From Cellulomonas cellasea (GTDB lineage Bacteria; Actinomycetota; Actinomycetes; Actinomycetales; Cellulomonadaceae), in contig NZ_BJLR01000001.1 of NCBI RefSeq assembly GCF_006538745.1, positions 242,581-306,580 of the forward strand: a stretch of DNA of 64,000 nucleotides, read 5' to 3'. Position 1 is the first letter of the stretch. Every line of letters starts with the position of its first letter. Below the pieces are notes generated by a model. It made no database searches, was not told where the DNA came from, and saw nothing but the letters and a program-made list of their open reading frames with translations. Positions 48,133 through 62,528 of this stretch are shown here, one piece after another. The position numbers and the translations under genes are program-made.

Positions 48133-48504
48133 TCAGCCCACCTTCTTCGCGCCGTAGCGGCTGCGCGCCTGCTTGCGGTTCTTCACGCCCTGCGTGTCGA
48201 GGGCGCCACGGACGATCTTGTAGCGGACACCGGGCAGGTCCTTCACGCGACCGCCGCGGACGAGCACGATGGAGTGCTCCTGCAGGTTGTGGCCGACGCC
48301 GGGGATGTACGCGGTGACCTCGACCTGGCTCGAGAGCTTGACGCGCGCGACCTTGCGGAGAGCCGAGTTCGGCTTCTTCGGGGTGGTCGTGTAGACGCGG
48401 GTGCACACACCGCGGCGCTGCGGGCTGCCCTGGAGCGCGGGGGTCTTCGACTTGTTCACTTTCGCCTGCCGGCCCTTGCGGACCAGCTGCTGGATCGTAG
48501 GCAC
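48133..48504 (-). CDS. rpsL: 30S ribosomal protein S12
   Basis: 123 residues, GTG start. The decoding loops are [15 protein letters not shown] (K43) and [12 protein letters not shown] (K88); both lysines are the streptomycin-sensitive wild type and D89 (site of methylthiolation in some bacteria) is present. First gene of the str operon (rpsL-rpsG-fusA-tuf) with a ~330 nt leader from the predicted promoter at 48842-48870. Confidence 0.99.
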   Translation of the reverse strand: MPTIQQLVRKGRQAKVNKSKTPALQGSPQRRGVCTRVYTTTPKKPNSALRKVARVKLSSQVEVTAYIPGVGHNLQEHSIVLVRGGRVKDLPGVRYKIVRGALDTQGVKNRKQARSRYGAKKVG

Positions 48505-48652
48505 TACGTCTCCGAGTCTGTTGGTGGAACTCTGGTCGACCGGGTCCTTGCCCGGTCCGGATGGACCGCCGGAGCGCGGCCGGTCCCGTGCTGCGCACGG
48601 CTCCTGCCTCGTCCCGCCGGCCCGAAGGCCTTTCCTCCTGCACCGACGAACA

Positions 48653-48687
48653 CCGACCCCCGCACCCGGGCGTGTCGCCCTCTGCGC
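48653..48687 (-). promoter_or_regulatory. Conserved leader element upstream of rpsL (shared with rpsJ)
   Basis: 35 nt copy of the element described at 43745, with GGG where rpsJ has a single G near its start and one base change in the predicted loop. It lies 149 nt before the rpsL GTG and about 150 nt after the predicted transcription start. Confidence 0.75.
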
Positions 48688-48841
48688 CCGCGGCGGTCCT
48701 CGTCGAAGCTGTCATCGACGGGGGTTCGCACGCGGAGAAGAGGTCTCCACCCGGTGCACCCGTCCCCGTCCGGGGAACGAACCCCTGGGACGTCGGGCGG
48801 TGTGCACGCACGAGGGCCCGACGGCGCGGGCACGGTGTCCT

Positions 48842-48870
48842 ACGTTACCGGCGAGTGCCGAGGACGTCAA
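48842..48870 (-). promoter_or_regulatory. Promoter of the str operon (rpsL-rpsG-fusA-tuf)
   Basis: TTGACG (48865-48870), 17 nt spacer, TAACGT (48842-48847) on the minus strand. The -35 matches five of six consensus bases and the -10 is TANNNT. It lies just past the rpoC terminator. Confidence 0.75.
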
Positions 48871-48886
48871 AGGCGCCGTGCACGGC

Positions 48887-48922
48887 CCGAGGGGCCCCCC
48901 GGCGGACCGGGAGACCCCTCGG
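48887..48922 (-). terminator. Hairpin terminator of rpoB-rpoC
   Basis: CCGAGGGG outer stem and CCCCCCGG inner stem (14 of 16 paired) with a CGGA loop, 15 nt past the rpoC stop. Confidence 0.75.
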
Positions 48923-48937
48923 GTCAGGCAGCACGAC

Positions 48938-52807
<3,870 letters not shown>

Positions 52808-52923
52808 GGGGGTCCTACTTCCTTCGCTTGCCGGGACCCGGTCGGGTCCTCCGGCGGATGGAGGGTGTGGCGGTGGTGTCGGCCGGGCCGGGCGCGCGTC
52901 GTGCGCGCCCGGCCGGCTCGGCG

Positions 52924-56433
<3,510 letters not shown>

Positions 56434-56543
56434 GAGGGGTCCTTCCCTGCGGATCGAGTTCACGCTGCGCAGGGCCCGGCGGGTCGCGGTCCCCCGGCCG
56501 CGAGCCCGGTCGACGTCGCGCACGACGAAGTCGACAGGCTCGG

Positions 56544-56549
56544 GTTATA
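56544..56549 (-). promoter_or_regulatory. -10 box of the rpoB-rpoC promoter
   Basis: TATAAC on the minus strand, a near-perfect -10, 110 nt before the TTG. The -35 position reads CTGGCC or GCTGGC and is weak, hinting at activator or CarD/RbpA-type dependence; that last point is inference. Confidence 0.5.
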
Positions 56550-56896
56550 CGGGATCGCGGGCACAGGCCAGCGCAAAGCGCTAGCGTAGCCGAGCGGAGC
56601 ATACATGTCCACCCGACCACGCCTGACCGCTCTCGACCCGGGCGAAGGACCCGTGCCCGGGGAGGTGCGGCAGACGCCGTCGGCGCCCATCGTGGCACAA
56701 CGCGGGCCCGCGCGCACCACCCGTCCGGGTCGGGCTGGGGACGACGGTGTCCCGCGCGGGGCCGGGTGCGCGGCCGGCGGGTACCGCCTCCCCCGCCTGA
56801 CCTGCGCCGTCGCCCCGCGTCCTGGTGGCGAGGGCGTCGACCGGTTCCGGGCGTCCGGAGGGTGTCGGGGCACTGTGACCGCGGGTCCGGCGGGTC

Positions 56897-56975
56897 CGGC
56901 GCATCCGGCGTCCGGCCCGGCCCGCGCGTCCGGCGTCCGGCGCGGCCCGCGCGCCCGGCGTCCGGCGCGGCCGGC
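56897..56975. repeat. Degenerate GC-rich tandem repeats upstream of rpoB
   Basis: Two to three imperfect copies of a roughly 26 nt block built from GCGTCCGGC and CGGCCCGCGCG. Related GGCGTCCGG strings recur at 58455-58495 and 16565-16605, always in intergenic DNA. Confidence 0.6.
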
Positions 56976-56992
56976 GGTCACCCGGGGACGGC

Positions 56993-57026
56993 GCGAGGCC
57001 CGCACCCCTGGGGGTACGGGCCTCGC
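56993..57026 (-). terminator. Hairpin terminator after rplL
   Basis: GCGAGGCCCG / CGGGCCTCGC 10 bp stem, one mismatch, then ACCCC/GGGGT, about 69 nt past the rplL stop. It probably ends the rplJ-rplL unit, leaving rpoBC on its own promoter. Confidence 0.7.
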
Positions 57027-57094
57027 GGTGGTGCAGAGCTCTCCTCGCGGAGGAGACGCCCGGGAGCGACGTGCTCAGCGCCCGGGCGCGCGGG

Positions 57095-57481
57095 TCACTT
57101 GACGGTGACGGTCGCGCCCGCGCCCTCGAGCGCGGCGACAGCCTTGTCGGCCGCCTCCTTGCTGACACCCTCGAGCACGGCCTTGGGGGCGGCGTCGACG
57201 AGGTCCTTGGCCTCCTTGAGGCCCAGGCTCGTGAGGGCACGCACCTCCTTGATGACCTGGATCTTCTTGTCGCCGGCAGCCTCGAGGACGACGTCGAACT
57301 CCGACTTCTCCTCGACCTCCTCGACCTCGGCGGCCGCGCCGCCGCCGGCAGCGGCAACCGCGACGGGCGCGGCAGCGGTGACCTCGAAGACCTCCTCGAA
57401 GGCCTTGACGAACTCGGAGAGCTCGATGAGCGTGAGCTCCTTGAACGCGTCGATGAGCTCGTCGGTGGTGAGCTTCGCCAT
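57095..57481 (-). CDS. rplL: 50S ribosomal protein L7/L12
   Basis: 128 residues. N-terminal dimerisation helices [20 protein letters not shown], an Ala/Gly hinge (about 37-52, [16 protein letters not shown]), and the C-terminal factor-binding domain with [20 protein letters not shown] and [20 protein letters not shown]. Several copies bind L10 to form the stalk that recruits EF-Tu and EF-G. It follows rplJ by 83 nt, ending the leader-controlled unit. Confidence 0.99.
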   Translation of the reverse strand: MAKLTTDELIDAFKELTLIELSEFVKAFEEVFEVTAAAPVAVAAAGGGAAAEVEEVEEKSEFDVVLEAAGDKKIQVIKEVRALTSLGLKEAKDLVDAAPKAVLEGVSKEAADKAVAALEGAGATVTVK

Positions 57482-57564
57482 GATGGCGTGTCCTTCCGTA
57501 CGGTGCCCGCGGGTCCGGTCAGACCGTCGCGGGGCAGGGGTGGGGAGCGCGTGAGCCGGGTGGC

Positions 57565-58098
57565 TCAGGCGGCAGCGTCAGCCGACTCCTCGCGCTTGAC
57601 GCGCAGGGCCTCGACGGTGCGCACGGCCTGGGCCGAGGGCGCGGTGAACAGGTACGCCGCCTTGAACAGCGACGCCTTGAGCACGCCGGCCGTCTTGGCC
57701 AGCAGGACCTCACGGGACTCGAGGTCCGCGAGCTTGGTGACCTCCGCAGCGGTCAGGGCGCGTCCGTCGAGGACACCGCCCTTGATGACCAGTGCGGGGT
57801 TCGCCTTGGCGAAGTCACGCAGACCCTTGGCTGCCTCGACCGGGTCACCGGTCACGAAGGCGATGGCCGAGGGACCGGCGAGCGTGGCGTCAGGAACCTC
57901 GACGCCCGCCTGCTTGGCCGCGATGGCGGTCAGCGTGTTCTTCACCACGGCGTAGGTTGCGTTGCCGCTGAGCGCGCGCCGCAGCTGCTTGAGCTGGGCG
58001 ACGGTGAGCCCGCGGTACTCGGTCAGCACGGCAGCGTTCGAGTCGCGGAACTGGTCCGTGAGCTCGGCGACTGCGGCTGCCTTGTCCGGCCTCGCCAT
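57565..58098 (-). CDS. rplJ: 50S ribosomal protein L10
   Basis: 177 residues from the ATG at 58098 (RBS GGAAGGATTGCC). [52 protein letters not shown] and the C-terminal helix that carries L7/L12 dimers. L10 commonly represses its own operon by binding the leader; a fitting leader with an attenuator hairpin is present. A longer frame reaching 58470 overlaps the leader and is rejected. Confidence 0.99.
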   Translation of the reverse strand: MARPDKAAAVAELTDQFRDSNAAVLTEYRGLTVAQLKQLRRALSGNATYAVVKNTLTAIAAKQAGVEVPDATLAGPSAIAFVTGDPVEAAKGLRDFAKANPALVIKGGVLDGRALTAAEVTKLADLESREVLLAKTAGVLKASLFKAAYLFTAPSAQAVRTVEALRVKREESADAAA

Positions 58099-58325
58099 GG
58101 CAATCCTTCCGATGGTGGTGCCGCGGGTCTGGGACCCCTCGTCCCCGACAACAGAAAGAGCCCCGCGCAGGCGCGGGGCTCTCATCGGGACACGCACCTC
58201 GGGGGCACGGTCCGTACGGGAACTCTCACCTGCGCTGGCCTCCGCTGCTGCGGGACTTCGGGCGGCCTCCGGGGCGCCGAGACGAGCTCGGGTGGACCGG
58301 GAGCCGACGACCTGCGGTCTTGGGC
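58099..58325 (-). ncRNA. rplJ leader RNA (L10-leader type)
   Basis: About 227 nt from the predicted start to rplJ. Near its 5' end it has AAGACCGCAGGT (58310-58321), resembling the conserved purine-rich internal loop by which L10-leader RNAs mimic the L10 site on 23S rRNA, and a second related GCGCAGGTG at about 58228-58236. It ends in a terminator-like hairpin 58 nt before the ATG. L10 (with L7/L12) binding would plausibly stabilise termination. Assigned from memory of the motif, not from a covariance search. Confidence 0.6.
58157..58182 (-). terminator. Attenuator hairpin in the rplJ leader
   Basis: An 11-12 bp stem AGAGCCCCGCGC with complement, followed on the minus strand by TTTCTGTTGTC, one of the few structures here with a U-rich tail. 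Placed between promoter and rplJ, it is a candidate conditional terminator. Confidence 0.7.
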
Positions 58326-58331
58326 GGGTCC

Positions 58332-58360
58332 ACGATACGTCACGTCCGGCGTGGGACCAA
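58332..58360 (-). promoter_or_regulatory. Promoter of rplJ-rplL
   Basis: TTGGTC (58355-58360), 17 nt spacer, TATCGT (58332-58337) on the minus strand, placing the start just before the L10-leader motif. Confidence 0.65.
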
Positions 58361-58380
58361 ACCCGCTCCCCCGGCGCGTG

Positions 58381-58440
58381 GAGGTGGGCGACGGCACGCG
58401 GCGGTGGGCGACGGCACGCGGCGGTGGGCGGCAGCACGCC
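58381..58440. repeat. 20-bp tandem repeat, three copies, upstream of the rplJ promoter
   Basis: Units 58381-58400, 58401-58420 and 58421-58440 with consensus GCGGTGGGCGACGGCACGCG; the first differs by one base, the last by a few. It begins 21 nt upstream of the -35, where an activator array or UP-like element would be. Confidence 0.88.
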
Positions 58441-58519
58441 GGGGTCCGCGGCGCGCCCGGCGTCCGGCATCGGTATCCGGCGTCCGGGCCAGTCCTGCGT
58501 CGCCGGGTACCGCGCCGCG

Positions 58520-61138
58520 TCAGACCGGCGCGCCCAGGCAGACGAGCGGGACCAGCGTGCCGTCTGCGGCGGTGCCCTCGCTCGTGGCGACCGCGAGCGC
58601 GTCCGCGACGGGCACGCCCGCGCGCAGGAGCCCGTGCAGCCGGGTCATCACGCGCAGCGCCGTCTCGTCCGGCAGCGGCGCGATCGCGGCGACGACGCAG
58701 CCGACCCCGGCGCGCAGCAGCACGCTCGCGAGGCCGAGCGCCTCGCCGCCGGGCCGCACGCTCGAGCGGCCCACCTCGCAGCACGAGAGCACGACGAGCT
58801 GCGGGGCCCCGCCGCCGGAGTCGAGCTCGTGGGCGAACAGCGGGCCGTCCGCGAGGCGCACCGAGGAGAACAGCGGGTTGTCGGGCTCGTGGCGCCCGTG
58901 GGCGGCGAGGTGCACGACGCCGGGGCTCGCGAGCAGCCGGATCGTCTCGGCGCACGTCGCGGCGTCCCCCGTGAGGACCGTCGAGCCGGGCCACAGCCGG
59001 GCGACCTCCTCGGCCTCGGTCGCCGAGTGCCGCAGCCCCGGGCCCGCCACGGAGCTGACCTGGAGCGGCGCGACCGACGCCGACCCCGAGAACGTGAGCC
59101 AGTGGTGCACCGAGGGCGCGACGACCGTCGCCAGGCCGCGCCGCACGCCGAGCATCGACCAGGGCAGGAGCCCGAGCCAGCCGCTCGCGACGACGACGAG
59201 CCGGTCGGGCGTGCGCGTCACCGCGTCGACCATCGCCCCGAGCTCGTCGAGCCCCCGCCCGAGCGAGCGACCCGCGGCGGCGCGCAGCTCCTGCGGCACG
59301 AGGGGGTTGGAGACGACCTCGAGGTCCGCGTGCACGCGCCGGGTGTGCTCGCGCGCGCGCCCCGCGTCGCCCAGGACGTGCAGCTCGACGCGGTCGTCCT
59401 GGACGCGCACCGCGAGCAGCTCGCCACGGTGCTCGAGCACGTCGAGCACCGTGGTGCCCGCGCGGGCCCGCAGCGCCGCGCGGACCTGGCGCACCGTGCC
59501 GACGCGGTCCTCCCCGACGTCGCCCGAGCGGTGCCACGAGCGGGCGAGGATCGCCTGCTTGAGCCGCAGCCCCTCGCGGCGCACGCGCGTGCGCTCACGG
59601 TCGTTCGACGGCCGCGTCATGACCTCGCGGGCGCCGTCGATGAGCTGGCGGAGCTCCGCGAGCAGCGCCGCCGAGTCGGGGTCGCGCGGCGGGTTGACGC
59701 GCTGGGCGCCGCCGACGACCGCGCGCGTGCGCTCCGCCGCGTCGAGCAGCGCGCCCGGCTGACCCGACGCGAGCGCGAGGTCGAGGTCCATCCGCGCGAG
59801 CTGCGTCCCGTGCACCGCGCCGGCCGTGCGCAGGTCGAGCGACCCGAACCGCGCCCGGTGCACGCCGAGGTCGCGCTGCCCCTCGCGGACGTGCCGGCCG
59901 GCCCGGACCGGGTCCTCGGCCGCGAGCGCGAGCAGGGCCCGCACGCGGCGGCCGTGCAGACGCACCGAGATCGGGTCGCCGCTCGCGACCGGCCCGAGCG
60001 CCGCGAGGCAGGCCGCCGGGTCCGTGAGCGCACCCCGGGCGAGGTCCGCCTCGAGCGCGACGAGCGACGCAGCGTACGCCCACACGGCCCGCCCCGAGCG
60101 GCGGCACTGCTCCGCGAGCCGGGACGCGCGCGACGACACCGACCCCCACGCGCGCCGTGCGGCGGCGTCGGCGACCGGGAGCTCGTCGGGCCGGGCCTCG
60201 AGCGCCGCGGTCTCGACCTGCAGGCCGAGCAGCGTCGCGCGCAGGACCCACGCCTCGTCGCCGCGCCGGGCGAAGCGGCGCCGGGCCGACGCCGCGAACG
60301 CGCGGGCCTGCTCGACGTCGCCGCGCAGCATCGCGCACTCGGCGCGCGCGAGCTCGACCTCCGCGAGGTCGTGCGGCAGCCGGTCGGCGGCGAAGATCTC
60401 GGCGGCCTCCGCGAGCGTCGAGTCGGCGACCGCGACCAGGCCCGCCTCGAGCAGCACGCGGGCCCGGTCGAGCAGCGCGATCGCCCGCGCCGGGCCCGGC
60501 AGGCTGCGCGCGGCGGCCTCCATGCGCTCGAGCGCGAGCGGCAGCCGCCCGGCGAGGAACTCGAGGTAGCCGAGGTTGTGCTGCGCCTTGAACACGAGCC
60601 GCGGGAACCCCGCGTCGCGGGCCCGGCGGGCGCACTCGGCGAGGTCGGCCCGCGCGAGGCCCAGGTCGCCGCGGTCCATGTGCAGGACGCCGCGGTTGAG
60701 CAGCGCCCGGCACGCGTCGATCGGGTCGGCCTCGTCGAGCGAGCCGACGGCGTCGTCCAGCTCGCGCAGCGAGTCCTCGATCCGCCCGGCGCGCAGGTAC
60801 AGCAGGCCCCGCAGGCCCGCGAGCGCCGGCCCGCGCCCCGGCCACGCCGCCCGACCGCCGTCGGTGTCGGCCGCGAGCTCGCCGAGCCGCGCGAGCTGCG
60901 CGCCGACGTCCCCGCGCAGCTCGAAGTCGCTCTTCACGAGCTCGATCGCGGCGCGGGACCGCAGGCGCTCGACGTCCGTCCCTCCCGGGAGGTCGTCCAG
61001 CGCCCGCAGCACCGGGCGCAGCCGCCGGGCCGCGCGGGCGGGCTGGCCGTCGGCGTTCTCGGCGACCGCCCGGTCGACGGCGTCGGCGAGGCTGCTCAGC
61101 GCGACCGGCGCGGTGCGCGGGCCGTCGGGCGGGGGCAT
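58520..61138 (-). CDS. TPR-CHAT protein (caspase-like cysteine protease of clan CD)
   Basis: 872 residues, no signal peptide or membrane segment. Residues ~20-400 are alpha-helical repeats of TPR type ([60 protein letters not shown]). A helical spacer (~400-600) leads to a CHAT domain at ~600-872 with the catalytic His in [12 protein letters not shown] (H747) and Cys in [10 protein letters not shown] (C787), then [24 protein letters not shown] proteases relate to caspases and separase and often act in prokaryotic conflict or stress systems. It starts 6 nt after the small beta-domain gene, in one operon with the sigma factor. The target is unknown; the neighbouring trypsin-like protease is a candidate. 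Confidence 0.92.
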   Translation of the reverse strand: MPPPDGPRTAPVALSSLADAVDRAVAENADGQPARAARRLRPVLRALDDLPGGTDVERLRSRAAIELVKSDFELRGDVGAQLARLGELAADTDGGRAAWPGRGPALAGLRGLLYLRAGRIEDSLRELDDAVGSLDEADPIDACRALLNRGVLHMDRGDLGLARADLAECARRARDAGFPRLVFKAQHNLGYLEFLAGRLPLALERMEAAARSLPGPARAIALLDRARVLLEAGLVAVADSTLAEAAEIFAADRLPHDLAEVELARAECAMLRGDVEQARAFAASARRRFARRGDEAWVLRATLLGLQVETAALEARPDELPVADAAARRAWGSVSSRASRLAEQCRRSGRAVWAYAASLVALEADLARGALTDPAACLAALGPVASGDPISVRLHGRRVRALLALAAEDPVRAGRHVREGQRDLGVHRARFGSLDLRTAGAVHGTQLARMDLDLALASGQPGALLDAAERTRAVVGGAQRVNPPRDPDSAALLAELRQLIDGAREVMTRPSNDRERTRVRREGLRLKQAILARSWHRSGDVGEDRVGTVRQVRAALRARAGTTVLDVLEHRGELLAVRVQDDRVELHVLGDAGRAREHTRRVHADLEVVSNPLVPQELRAAAGRSLGRGLDELGAMVDAVTRTPDRLVVVASGWLGLLPWSMLGVRRGLATVVAPSVHHWLTFSGSASVAPLQVSSVAGPGLRHSATEAEEVARLWPGSTVLTGDAATCAETIRLLASPGVVHLAAHGRHEPDNPLFSSVRLADGPLFAHELDSGGGAPQLVVLSCCEVGRSSVRPGGEALGLASVLLRAGVGCVVAAIAPLPDETALRVMTRLHGLLRAGVPVADALAVATSEGTAADGTLVPLVCLGAPV

Positions 61139-61144
61139 CGTCCG

Positions 61145-61648
61145 CTAGAGCTCGATCTGCGGCGTCACGACGGGGACGTCCGGCTGCTCGGGCCGGCGCA
61201 GCACGAGCCGGGCGGGACCGCGGCCGAGGTCCGAGAACGAGAACCGCCCGTCCGCGTCGGACGTGACGCGCACGATCCGGCCGCCCTGGTGCAGCTCGAC
61301 CGCGAGCTCCCCCGCGGGCGCCGCCCAGCCGTCGACGCGCACCCGGTCCGCCTCGGCGTGCACCGTGATCATCACGGTGAGCACGTCCGTCGTGAACGTG
61401 ATCGTGACGGCCTCGATGCTCGCCTCGTCGGAGCGCAGCGCGAGCTCGGGGGTGCCGATCATGCGCAGCTCCGCCATCTCGGTGTGCAGCGCGTCGATCG
61501 TGAGCGCGAGCCCGATCCGGTCGACCAGCCCCGCAGGCACGGGGTCCACGCGGTCGACGATCACGGCGAGCCGGCGCAGCACCTGCAGGTCGCCGTCGTC
61601 CATGGCCTCCGTCGCGTACCGGGCGACGGCACGGTCGTCGGCGGTCAC
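61145..61648 (-). CDS. Small CHAT-operon protein with C-terminal beta-sandwich (regulatory-like) domain
   Basis: 167 residues from the GTG at 61648, which overlaps the sigma-factor stop (GTGA). Residues 1-60 are helical and charged (RYATEAMDDGDLQVLRRLAV). Residues ~65-165 alternate beta strands (SIEAVTITFTTDVLTVMITV, GELAVELHQGGRIVRVTSDA) and end DGRFSFSDLGRGPARLVLRR, resembling carboxypeptidase-regulatory-like or CNA-B-like domains. No Cys or zinc motif and no membrane helix, so not a classical ZAS anti-sigma factor. Position between sigma and CHAT suggests an adaptor or sigma-control role. Not otherwise recognised. Confidence 0.72.
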   Translation of the reverse strand: MTADDRAVARYATEAMDDGDLQVLRRLAVIVDRVDPVPAGLVDRIGLALTIDALHTEMAELRMIGTPELALRSDEASIEAVTITFTTDVLTVMITVHAEADRVRVDGWAAPAGELAVELHQGGRIVRVTSDADGRFSFSDLGRGPARLVLRRPEQPDVPVVTPQIEL

Positions 61649-62277
61649 CGGGCACCCCAGGCGGGGTCCGCGACGAGCGCGAGCCGGAGCTTGGCGAGGC
61701 AGCGGCCGCGCGTCGGGCCGATGCTCCCGACGGGCATCCCGAGCGCGCGGGACACCACCGAGTAGTCGGGGCGGTCGACCAGCGCGACGAGCCCCAGCAA
61801 CGACCGGCACCGGTCGGGCAGGGCGCGCACGTGGTCCCACAGGATGCGGTCCTGCTCGTCGCGCACCGCGACGACGTCCGGGCGGTCCTCCGACGGGGCC
61901 GCGAGCCAGTCGGTCGCGTGCTCGTCGAGCTCCGCGCGGGCGAGGTCGTCGCGGGACTTGCGCACCGCGCGCCACGCCGCGCGCTTCGCGGTCACGAGCA
62001 TCCACTGCAGCGTGGCGCGCGGGTCGCGGATCGAGTCGATGTCACGGATCAGCGCGAGCCACACGCCCTGGACGACGTCCTGGGCCTGCTCGTGCTCGGC
62101 GCCCTGGGCACGCACGGTGTGCCACAGCAGCGGGGTCAGCACCTCGACGAGCTGCGCGAGGGGAGCTCGGTCGCCCTCGCGGTAGGAGACGACGGCGTGG
62201 GCCGCCTTGTCGACCAGGCTCTCGCCCTGGTGCCGGAGCTCGGAAGCAACCGGCTCGACCAGGTCGTCACTCATCAT
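61645..62277 (-). CDS. ECF-type RNA polymerase sigma factor
   Basis: 210 residues; two ATGs in tandem, and the second (62274) has better spacing to GAGGGG. Region 2 spans ~40-107 (HEQAQDVVQGVWLALIRDID, LQWMLVTAKRAAWRAVRKSR). Region 4 spans ~143-200 with an HTH (DYSVVSRALGMPVGSIGPTR, GRCLAKLRLAL). The DRPDYSVVSRALG replaces the usual YEEIAE-like motif. An acidic linker (~112-140) joins them. No signature anti-sigma partner is present. Heads the sigma/beta-domain/CHAT operon and is divergent from the serine protease gene. Confidence 0.9.
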   Translation of the reverse strand: MMSDDLVEPVASELRHQGESLVDKAAHAVVSYREGDRAPLAQLVEVLTPLLWHTVRAQGAEHEQAQDVVQGVWLALIRDIDSIRDPRATLQWMLVTAKRAAWRAVRKSRDDLARAELDEHATDWLAAPSEDRPDVVAVRDEQDRILWDHVRALPDRCRSLLGLVALVDRPDYSVVSRALGMPVGSIGPTRGRCLAKLRLALVADPAWGAR

Positions 62278-62318
62278 GGACCCCTCGCACGGGAATCGTC
62301 GGGCGGCCGCCCACCGTC

Positions 62319-62348
62319 ACAGTAGGGCGACCAGGACAACACCGACAA
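62319..62348 (-). promoter_or_regulatory. Promoter of the sigma-CHAT operon
   Basis: TTGTCG (62343-62348), 18 nt spacer, TACTGT (62319-62324) on the minus strand, about 42 nt before the sigma ATG; a housekeeping-type promoter. Confidence 0.5.
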
Positions 62349-62412
62349 GACACCCAGGCGCCGTCGGAGTCGAGAGGAAGGGGCGCGCCGGCCCGCCCCA
62401 GATACACCCCGG

Positions 62413-62439
62413 ACGAACGTCTTCCGGACGGGACGTATC
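62413..62439 (+). promoter_or_regulatory. ECF-like promoter candidate for the serine protease gene
   Basis: ACGAAC (62413-62418) and CGTATC (62434-62439), 15 nt apart on the plus strand, resemble the AAC / CGT pattern of ECF promoters. About 90 nt before the protease ATG. It would link the protease to the divergent sigma factor; speculative. Confidence 0.3.
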
Positions 62440-62528
62440 AGGCGGATCGGACAGGTCCCTTCACGGGTGCACCCGCCGCGGGCGCGCCACCGACGCGTCC
62501 GCCCGACCCCCCGAGGAGACACCACCCC

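Larger units (their letters stand above)
48505..48937. other. 433 bp gap between rpoC and rpsL: str-operon leader
   Basis: Minus-strand leader of rpsL containing the shared element (48653-48687), an AGGAGGAAAGGCC purine tract just downstream of it (about 48622-48640) that looks like an RBS without a convincing reading frame, the promoter at 48842-48870 and the rpoBC terminator at 48887-48922. A 109-codon frame lies between but has no family character. Confidence 0.6.
56434..57094. other. 661 bp gap between rplL and rpoB
   Basis: From the right: a small CTCCT-AGGAG hairpin (57041-57055), the rplJL terminator (56993-57026), a run of degenerate GC-rich repeats (about 56897-56975), and the rpoB promoter region with TATAAC at 56544-56549. 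Long open frames cross it in Arg/Pro/Ala-rich shadow frames only. No gene is called. Confidence 0.6.
58099..58519. other. 421 bp gap between rplJ and the CHAT gene
   Basis: Contains the rplJ leader (58099-58325), promoter (58332-58360), a three-copy 20-bp tandem repeat (58381-58440), and a GC-rich tail with GGCGTCCGG strings up to the CHAT stop. No separate terminator for the CHAT operon could be picked out, so readthrough into rplJ is possible. Confidence 0.6.

Noticed and set aside
48504..48833. 109-codon minus-strand frame in the rpsL leader, possible leader peptide
   Set aside because: No RBS at its start, biased Arg/Gly/Pro content and no similarity to anything recognised; leader interpretation preferred.
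56434..57094. Possible small gene between rplL and rpoB
   Set aside because: All frames are Arg/Pro/Ala-rich repeats without RBS or conserved motifs.
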